Assembly (NCBI RefSeq): GCF_026153455.1
Contig: NZ_CP110629.1
Location: forward strand, 2,294,001-2,358,000
From: Marinimicrobium sp. C6131
GTDB taxonomy: Bacteria; Pseudomonadota; Gammaproteobacteria; Pseudomonadales; Cellvibrionaceae
Reading direction: 5' to 3'
DNA: 64,000 bases
Position 1 is the first letter of the stretch; the number at the start of each line of letters is the position of its first letter. The position numbers were made by a program, and so were the translations under genes. Positions 57,433 through 64,000 of this stretch are shown in pieces. The notes under the pieces are model-generated. The model was not told the origin of the DNA. It searched no databases and saw nothing but the letters and a program-made list of their open reading frames with translations.

Positions 57433-58791
57433 TCAGGCCCAGAAGCCGCCGACCAGAATCAGCAATAGTGCCGGCGGACAGAGGTATTTGAGCAACGTCA
57501 GCCAGAGCTCAAACTGGCCGTCGCTTTCCTGGCGCAGCTCGTGGCGCAGCAGCTCGCGATGAGCGACCCAGCCGACAAACAACGCCATTGCCAAACCGCC
57601 CAGCGGCAACATGACCCGCTGAGTGACAAAGTCGAGAAAATCAAAAATGTTCAGACCGAACAGGCCTCTGAAGGCGGCCCAGTGGTTGAACGACAATACC
57701 GAGCCGATCCCCAGCAGCCAGGCACCGCCGGCAATCAGACCATTCGCCGTGAGCCGCTTGAGCCCGAAACGCTCGGTAATGTAGGCAACGCAGGGCTCGA
57801 GCAGCGAGATGGTCGAGCTCCAGGCCGCCAGGGTAACCAGCACAAAGAAAGCCGCGCCAAAGATCACCCCACCGGGCATGCTGCCGAAAGCCACGGGCAG
57901 GCTGACAAACATCAGGCCGGGCCCGGCACCGGGTGAGATACCTGGCGTTGCAAATACAATCGGAAACATGGCCAGCCCGGCCACCAACGCCACCAGCGTG
58001 TCCAACACGGCCACGGTCACGACCATTTTGCCGATCGACGCCTTGCCCGGCATATAGGAGCCATAGGCCATGATCGCCCCCATGGCCAGACTCAAGGTGA
58101 AGAACGCGTGCCCCAATGCGACCGACGCACCTTGCCAGGACAAGTCCGACACATTGAAGTCAAACATGAAGTGCAGTCCCTGGGCGAACTCCCCCGCTAC
58201 AGCAGCGTACCCCAGCAACAGCAACAACAGCAGAAACAACAGCGGCATCAACACCCGCACCGCCGTTTCCAGGCCCCGAGTCACGCCAAAGGCCACCACG
58301 AGCACGGTCAGACCGATAAACACCGTCTGCCAGAGCATCAGGCGTACCGGATCGGCCAGCAGGGCATCAAAGGCGGCGCTGGCCGATTCACCATTCCAGC
58401 CGCTGAAGCCTCCCCGCACCGCCGTACTCATATAGTCCAGCGCCCAGCCCGCAATCACACTGTAAAACGACAGGATCAGAAACGCAGTAAGCACCCCCAC
58501 GCCGCCAATCAGGCTCCAGTGTGGGGAAACCCGGCTCTGCCGGGCCATTTTCTGTACGGAAGCCACGGGATTGGCACGCCCGTGGCGCCCCAACACCACT
58601 TCGGCAATCATGACCGGCACACCGATCAGGGCAATAAACACCAAATACATCAGAACAAAGGCCCCACCGCCGTTTTCGCCGGTGATGTAGGGAAACTTCC
58701 AGATATTGCCGAGACCGACCGCCGAACCGGTCGCGGCCAGTACAAAGGTGCCCTTGTGTCCCCAGATGGCGTGTTGTTTGATGCGTTCCAC
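57433..58791 (-). CDS. Sodium-dependent transporter of the NSS family
   Basis: A 452-residue transporter with about 11-12 membrane helices. The family start is exact: W-G-H-K-G-T-F-V-L-A-A-T-G-S-A-V-G-L-G-N-I-W-K-F-P-Y, where the unwound helix 1 binds sodium and substrate. Helix 6 region F-F-T-L-S-L-A-M-G is also conserved. NSS proteins in bacteria carry amino acids; substrate not assignable. Start is GTG 58791 with GGAGC before it; the frame remains open upstream but without conserved sequence. It sits between ratA and smpB. Confidence 0.88.
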   Translation of the reverse strand: MERIKQHAIWGHKGTFVLAATGSAVGLGNIWKFPYITGENGGGAFVLMYLVFIALIGVPVMIAEVVLGRHGRANPVASVQKMARQSRVSPHWSLIGGVGVLTAFLILSFYSVIAGWALDYMSTAVRGGFSGWNGESASAAFDALLADPVRLMLWQTVFIGLTVLVVAFGVTRGLETAVRVLMPLLFLLLLLLLGYAAVAGEFAQGLHFMFDFNVSDLSWQGASVALGHAFFTLSLAMGAIMAYGSYMPGKASIGKMVVTVAVLDTLVALVAGLAMFPIVFATPGISPGAGPGLMFVSLPVAFGSMPGGVIFGAAFFVLVTLAAWSSTISLLEPCVAYITERFGLKRLTANGLIAGGAWLLGIGSVLSFNHWAAFRGLFGLNIFDFLDFVTQRVMLPLGGLAMALFVGWVAHRELLRHELRQESDGQFELWLTLLKYLCPPALLLILVGGFWA

Positions 58792-58990
58792 GGCTTGCTC
58801 CGTGTTAAAGTCGGTTCGCGCCGGATAGGCGCACGCGGACTGCCCGGTTGTGCAGGCACAAAGGCGGCATTGTAACGGCAATTGTCGGGAATGTGCAGGG
58901 TTCCGCCCATTGGCCGGGCAGACAGCGGGCCCCTCAAGCCTTTATAATGCCCGCCGCACATTCACGCCCCGAGCAAGGTTGATCATTTCG

Positions 58991-59473
58991 ATGAGTAAAA
59001 AGAAGGGTAAGAAGCCCAGCGGCAATACCATTGCGCTGAACAAGAAGGCCAAATTTGATTTCGCGCTTCAGGATCGCGTGGAGGCGGGCCTGTCGCTGCA
59101 GGGCTGGGAGGTGAAGAGCCTGCGTCAGGGCAAGGTGCAACTGACGGATACCTATGTGTTGTTCAAAAACGGCGAGGCGTGGTTGCTGGGCGCCCACATA
59201 TCCCCATTACCCTCGGCGTCGACTCACTTTGTGACCGATCCGACCCGGACGCGCAAGTTGCTGCTCAAGCGCAAGGAGATTGCGAAGCTGCAGGCGGCGG
59301 CGGAGCAGAAGGGCTACACGGTGGTGGCGACGGCGCTGTATTGGAAGAAGCATCTGGTGAAGTGCGAGGTGGCGCTGGGTAAAGGCAAGCAGGAGCACGA
59401 TAAGCGCGAGACGGAGAAGGAGCGCGACTGGAATCGCCAGAAGCGGGCGATCATGAAGGATGTGAATCGGTAG
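58991..59473 (+). CDS. smpB: SsrA-binding protein SmpB
   Basis: A 160-residue protein for trans-translation: [27 protein letters not shown] and the basic C-terminal tail ([15 protein letters not shown]) that enters the ribosome. It binds tmRNA. ATG 58991 (M-S-K-K-K-G-K-K) is the family start. No tmRNA gene is visible downstream; that space is filled with repeats. Confidence 0.96.
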   Translation: MSKKKGKKPSGNTIALNKKAKFDFALQDRVEAGLSLQGWEVKSLRQGKVQLTDTYVLFKNGEAWLLGAHISPLPSASTHFVTDPTRTRKLLLKRKEIAKLQAAAEQKGYTVVATALYWKKHLVKCEVALGKGKQEHDKRETEKERDWNRQKRAIMKDVNR

Positions 59474-59546
59474 TTGTTTAATGGGCACTCCCTCCAGAAA
59501 GCCTGGACCCTCCAAAGCCTCCGAGCCCTTTAGCGGGGCTCGTTCC

Positions 59547-59677
59547 CTCCAGAAAACCCGGGCTCGCTATCAGGTGGGCTGTTTCGGAAACGCGATGAAT
59601 ACGTCCCTGTAGCTCCCTCGCTTCATCCCTGAAGCGAGGGTTCCGAAACAGCCCACCTGACATCGAGCCCTCTGGAG
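59547..59677. repeat. Large palindromic element, copy 2
   Basis: Perfect 19-base arms (59571-59589 and 59641-59659), continued imperfectly outward through GGGCTCG and CTCCAG, enclose a 51-base core. The core has TACGTCCCTGTAG followed by the nested hairpin CCCTCGCTTCA / TGAAGCGAGGG. The core matches copy 3 and partly copy 1. Confidence 0.85.
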
Positions 59678-59744
59678 TAGACGGCCGGTTCAGTGGGTAT
59701 AGATAATTACACCAGAACGTGAATACACCTCGGAGGGCACGGTG

Positions 59745-59834
59745 CCGGGTGACCTGTTTTCAAGCCCTCGCTTCAGGGATGAAGCGAGGGAGCCCCATGG
59801 ATGGGTTCATGTGTTTTGAAAACAGGTCACCCGG
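59745..59834. repeat. Large palindromic element, copy 3 (inverted orientation)
   Basis: Perfect arms CCGGGTGACCTGTTTTCAA (59745-59763) and its complement (59816-59834) enclose a 52-base core. Read on the minus strand the core contains the same nested CCCTCGCTTCA / TGAAGCGAGGG hairpin as copy 2, preceded by a related ATGAAxxCxTCCxTG segment. The arms are unlike those of copies 1 and 2. Confidence 0.85.
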
Positions 59835-59873
59835 TAGCGGGCCCGGAGTCTTTTGAGGCACCGGAATGCCATG

Positions 59874-59917
59874 CCCGAAACAGCCCACCTGATAGTGAGC
59901 CCGGAGGTTCTGGAGGG
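59874..59917. repeat. Solo arm of palindromic element copy 2
   Basis: The stretch CCGAAACAGCCCACCTGATAG and the following GAGCCCGG and TTCTGGAGG repeat the complement of the left arm and flank of copy 2 almost base for base, without a core or second arm. Confidence 0.75.
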
Positions 59918-59960
59918 GCTAGACTCTCCGGAAAATTAGAGCACGAACAGCGCCCAAGTA

Positions 59961-60006
59961 ACGGCGGATGCGGCCTTTGGCCTTATCCGCCCTACGGGTT
60001 TTTTAG
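59961..60006 (+). repeat. REP-like GGCGGAT palindrome
   Basis: GGCGGATGCGGCC-TTT-GGCCTTATCCGCC, a hairpin with one small asymmetry, followed after seven bases by six T. Its left half recurs at 12484-12501. Such elements are frequent in gammaproteobacterial intergenic regions. It may also help stop transcripts coming from smpB. Confidence 0.7.
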
Positions 60007-60015
60007 GGGGTTCGA

Positions 60016-61356
<1,341 letters not shown>

Positions 61357-62535
61357 TCAGGCCAGAGGAATAACCTGGTAGTGTCCGTCCTTCAGGACCA
61401 GTTGGCGATCACAGCCCGCTTCCTCGGGCGGTGTCGGCTCAGCACCACAAACCACGCGCTCGCCGTCCGCTCGCAGCGTCTGCACAGCCTGCCACTGCTC
61501 GGGAGTGGGTTCACCGGCCGCCCAGATCCCTCGGGGCGCGCTTCTTTCAATCAATCCCAACTTGCTGATTGCGGAGATATCCACAGCGAAGCCCGTAGCC
61601 GGTCGAGCCCGGCCGAATACCTCGCCAATATGATCGTAGCGACCGCCGCTGGCAATCGGATTGCCATAGCCGGGCGCGAACGCCGCAAACACCAGCCCGG
61701 TCAGATAGTGGTAGCCACGGACTTCGCCGAGATCAAAGTACAGCTCGGCGGCCGGGTAGCGCTCGGCCACCACGTCAGCGACCTGCTCCAGTTGATCCAC
61801 AGCCTCCTGCACGGCAGACGGACATTGCGCAAAGCAATCCCGGGCACGGTCCAGCACTGAGCGATCTCCGGCAAGCCCCGGCAGCGCCAGGAACACGTCA
61901 GCCAATGTGGAATCAGCCAGGTTCTCCGCCACCCAGTCACGAATTTCCGTGACGGCCTTGCGTTGCAGCAGATCGAAAAAGGTGTCTTCCTGGGTCTGGC
62001 TGAGACCGGCGGCATCGGCCAGGGCGCGGTAAATGCCGACGTGCCCCAGGTCGATGTGCTGGCGGGGTAGTCCGGCCAGCGCCAGAGATTCGAGCAGCAA
62101 CGACACGACCTCGATGTCAGCCCGAGTGCCCGGCTCACCGAAAAATTCCACACCGGCCTGAATGGGGGTACGGGTGGCGAGAGGATTCTTGGGCTTGGCG
62201 TGCACCACATGACCCGCGTAGCAGAGGCGATTGGCGCCCGTCAGCGTAAAACTGTGGGCATCCATCCGGGCGGTCTGCGGCGTGATATCGGCGCGGATCC
62301 CCAGAGTGCGCCCCGAAAGCTGATCGGTCACCTTGAAGGTCAGCAGGTCCACATCGCGGCCCAGACCAGTGAGCAGAGAGTCGGTGTACTCCAGCAACGG
62401 CGGAATCACCAGGTCGTAACCCCAGGTGCGGTAAAGGTCTACCAGACGACGGCGCAGTTGCTCGATGGCCTCGGCCTCGGCAGGCAGAATTTCCTCAACA
62501 CCGTCGGGCAACAGCCAGCGGTCAGCATAGGTCAT
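61357..62535 (-). CDS. hisZ: ATP phosphoribosyltransferase regulatory subunit HisZ
   Basis: A 392-residue class II histidyl-tRNA-synthetase paralogue: W-L-L-P-D-G-V-E-E-I-L-P at the start, motif 2-like L-G-I-R-A-D-I-T-P-Q-T-A-R and motif 3-like A-S-G-G-R-Y-D-H-I-G. It lacks the tRNA anticodon-binding domain and activates the short HisG form. Lies between the DUF2065 gene and purA, the standard place. Confidence 0.94.
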   Translation of the reverse strand: MTYADRWLLPDGVEEILPAEAEAIEQLRRRLVDLYRTWGYDLVIPPLLEYTDSLLTGLGRDVDLLTFKVTDQLSGRTLGIRADITPQTARMDAHSFTLTGANRLCYAGHVVHAKPKNPLATRTPIQAGVEFFGEPGTRADIEVVSLLLESLALAGLPRQHIDLGHVGIYRALADAAGLSQTQEDTFFDLLQRKAVTEIRDWVAENLADSTLADVFLALPGLAGDRSVLDRARDCFAQCPSAVQEAVDQLEQVADVVAERYPAAELYFDLGEVRGYHYLTGLVFAAFAPGYGNPIASGGRYDHIGEVFGRARPATGFAVDISAISKLGLIERSAPRGIWAAGEPTPEQWQAVQTLRADGERVVCGAEPTPPEEAGCDRQLVLKDGHYQVIPLA

Positions 62536-62627
62536 AACAGACTCGAACAGTTGTTGGATTCAGCGTACGCAATGGTCTCGGTCGGGGAACAACACCTGGC
62601 GCAGACGCTACCGGGTGAAGACAACGC

Positions 62628-62813
62628 CTAGCGAAGCCAAAACAGCAGACCGGCCCCGATAAGCATGCTTACCAGCCCCATGGTACGCAGTCGGCGATCA
62701 TCCACCCTGGCCAGTGTTGCCACGGCCTGGCGCCACCGCTGGGGGTACAGAAACGGAAGTATGCCTTCGATCACCAGCATCAGGCAGAAGGCACGCGCGA
62801 GATCATCCCACAT
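62628..62813 (-). CDS. DUF2065-family small membrane protein
   Basis: A 61-residue protein with two membrane helices: M-W-D-D-L-A-R-A-F-C-L-M-L-V-I-E-G-I-L-P-F-L-Y-P-Q-R-W and L-R-T-M-G-L-V-S-M-L-I-G-A-G-L-L-F-W-L. E-G-I-x-P-F and the P-x-R-W-R boundary are the DUF2065 (YjeT) marks. Start at M-W with GGAG nine bases upstream. Function unknown; conserved between hflC and hisZ. Confidence 0.88.
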   Translation of the reverse strand: MWDDLARAFCLMLVIEGILPFLYPQRWRQAVATLARVDDRRLRTMGLVSMLIGAGLLFWLR

Positions 62814-62912
62814 GGCGGCCACTCCCAAACCGGACACAAAAAACCGGGCGCTCTACGCGCCCGGCGGCAGGATTTTAGCACTTTTTGCCGAGAAATGGTG
62901 CCCATTCACCGG

Positions 62913-63788
62913 CTATTTTTGGCCCTCGGCGTCCTTCAGGTACTGAAAGAACTCGCTCGACGGATCCACCACCAGAAGGTCATCGCTGCCATTGAACGCA
63001 TTTCTGTAGGCGTTCAGGCTGCGAACAAAGGCATAGAAGTCCGGATTCTGGTTGAACGCCGCCGCGTAAATGGCGGCCGCCCGGGCATCCCCGTCACCGC
63101 GCAGCAGTTCGGCATCGCGATAGGCATTGGCCTCGAGAACCGCCCGCTGGCGATCGGCGTCCGCCCGAATGACTTCGGCCTGCTCACGACCGGTCGCCCG
63201 GTATTCGCGGGCCTCTTTCTCCCGGTCGGCGGCCATCCGGTCAAACACCGATTCACTGACATCCTCCGGCAGATCGATCCGTTTTACACGGATATCGATG
63301 ACTTCAACCCCCAACAGCTCCATGGCGGTTTCGTTCATCTGGGCGGTAAGGTCCTCCATCAGCTTGTCCCGCTCACCGGAGACCACTTCATGGAGCGTGC
63401 GGCGACCGACCTCGTTGCGCAAACCGTCCGCCACCCGGGAAGCCAGACGGGCATCGGCCACATCTTCCTGGCCACCGGTGGCCTTGTAGTAGGCTTCGAC
63501 GTTCTTGACCCGCCACTTGGCATAGGAGTCGACGATCAGACGCTTATTCTCGACCGTATAGAAACTCTCCGGACGCGCGTCGGCAGTGAGTATGCGACCA
63601 TCGAACTTGCGCACCCGATCGGCAAACGGCAGTTTGATATGCACCCCGGGCTCGACATCCGCATTCACCAACGCACCGAAGCGAAGCACGACCGCTCGCT
63701 CGTACTCATTGACAATGAATACGGTATTGGCGCCAACCAGAACCAGAACGCCCAGCAGGACCAGGGTAAAGATACCTTTATTGGACAT
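62913..63788 (-). CDS. hflC: FtsH modulator HflC
   Basis: A 291-residue SPFH protein: one membrane helix (about 7-24), V-N-E-Y-E-R-A-V-V-L-R-F-G, P-G-V-H-I-K-L-P-F-A-D, and a coiled coil ending with A-A-I-Y-A-A-A-F-N-Q-N-P-D-F-Y-A-F-V-R-S-L. Context with hflK, DUF2065, hisZ and purA makes this the canonical copy. Its ATG overlaps the hflK stop by one base. Confidence 0.95.
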   Translation of the reverse strand: MSNKGIFTLVLLGVLVLVGANTVFIVNEYERAVVLRFGALVNADVEPGVHIKLPFADRVRKFDGRILTADARPESFYTVENKRLIVDSYAKWRVKNVEAYYKATGGQEDVADARLASRVADGLRNEVGRRTLHEVVSGERDKLMEDLTAQMNETAMELLGVEVIDIRVKRIDLPEDVSESVFDRMAADREKEAREYRATGREQAEVIRADADRQRAVLEANAYRDAELLRGDGDARAAAIYAAAFNQNPDFYAFVRSLNAYRNAFNGSDDLLVVDPSSEFFQYLKDAEGQK

Positions 63789-64000
63789 CAGCGAATATCC
63801 CCCCGAGTATTGGTTCGCGTGGCGCTGGATGGGCGACGGTTGAGCTCCCGGGTCACCTGTTCGGTGACATCCCGCAGCGCTTCGGCGGTCATACCGGTCT
63901 GGCCGGTGTTGCCGGTCGCTCCATCGCTCTGACGGTTCTGCAGTCGGTCGAGCGGCAGATACATCATGTTATTGCCGTCTTCCACATCCACCATGACTTT
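63788..64000 (-). CDS. hflK: FtsH modulator HflK, C-terminal end (5' part outside window)
   Basis: Only the last 70 codons are seen, and the frame stays open to the window edge. The segment K-V-M-V-D-V-E-D-G-N-N-M-M-Y-L-P-L-D-R-L is the conserved end of the SPFH/coiled-coil part of HflK; a polar tail (residues N-R-R-P-S-S-A-T) follows. Confidence 0.9.
   Translation of the reverse strand, partial: KVMVDVEDGNNMMYLPLDRLQNRQSDGATGNTGQTGMTAEALRDVTEQVTRELNRRPSSATRTNTRGDIR

Larger units (their letters stand above)
59474..60015. other. Repeat-filled intergenic region between smpB and purA
   Basis: No gene is seen in these 540 bases. They hold palindromic elements 2 and 3, a solo arm, a small CGAGCCC / GGGCTCG hairpin (59522-59542) and a REP-like element (59961-60006). 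Short open frames across the palindromes have no coding support. Confidence 0.75.

Noticed and set aside
59478..59663. Open frames across palindromic element 2.
   Set aside because: Their translation simply follows the inverted repeats; no ribosome binding site or coding bias.

Overview
The window looks like part of the chromosome of a free-living, polysaccharide-degrading marine or soil gammaproteobacterium of the Cellvibrionaceae type (relatives such as Saccharophagus, Cellvibrio, Teredinibacter or Marinimicrobium). The reasons are a secreted xylanase of family GH11 with a CBM60-like module, a GH67 alpha-glucuronidase of the Cellvibrio type, a TonB-dependent receptor, a fused BioH-BioC protein of the kind annotated in Saccharophagus, and PomAB-type sodium motor genes. 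The genome is GC-rich and almost all of the window is ordinary chromosome; no prophage, insertion sequence or CRISPR array was seen.

Layout. 1-7.8 kb is a carbohydrate and metal segment: the end of a TonB-dependent receptor, a SO_0444-type metal permease, the GH11 xylanase, a small secreted protein, a GntR/FCD regulator and the GH67 alpha-glucuronidase. 7.9-10.6 kb holds a PilZ protein and a DUF1631 protein. 10.8-12.5 kb is an ECF sigma factor/ChrR anti-sigma module with a putative autoregulated promoter and a second, leftward promoter of the same type that would drive a short transcript with no start codon, ending at an intrinsic terminator. 12.6-22.1 kb is the classical metY-rimP-nusA-infB-rbfA-truB-rpsO-pnp translation and RNA-turnover cluster on the minus strand, including initiator tRNA and two tandem terminators. 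22.2-24.3 kb has small conserved genes, a SprA-like protein and a miniature flagellar-rod-like protein. 24.4-29.1 kb is the biotin operon bioB-bioF-bioHC-bioD with a readable BirA operator overlapping its promoter. 29.2-39.9 kb is mixed housekeeping: comF, srkA, an extra hflK/hflC pair, a glycerophosphodiesterase, cls, DUF599, a cation diffusion facilitator, cysE, DUF411, an unknown gene and an HNH nuclease.

40.2-45.3 kb carries pomA-pomB and the isoprenoid operon xseB-ispA-dxs. 45.4-49.4 kb is a three-gene sugar catabolism cluster (MFS transporter, Gfo/Idh/MocA dehydrogenase, TIM-barrel isomerase). 49.7-53.7 kb is grpE-dnaK-dnaJ behind a heat-shock promoter. 53.8-59.5 kb has recN with a LexA box, fur/bamE divergent, rnfH-ratA, an NSS transporter and smpB. 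59.5-60.0 kb is a nest of palindromic repeats, followed on the minus strand by hflK-hflC-DUF2065-hisZ-purA, with hflK cut by the window edge.

The observations most worth following are the leftward noncoding transcript candidate shared with the ECF sigma/ChrR module, the family of large palindromic elements whose arms differ from copy to copy while their inner core is conserved, and the duplicated 3' half of the initiator tRNA. All calls come from reading the sequence and from remembered family knowledge; no database search was run.
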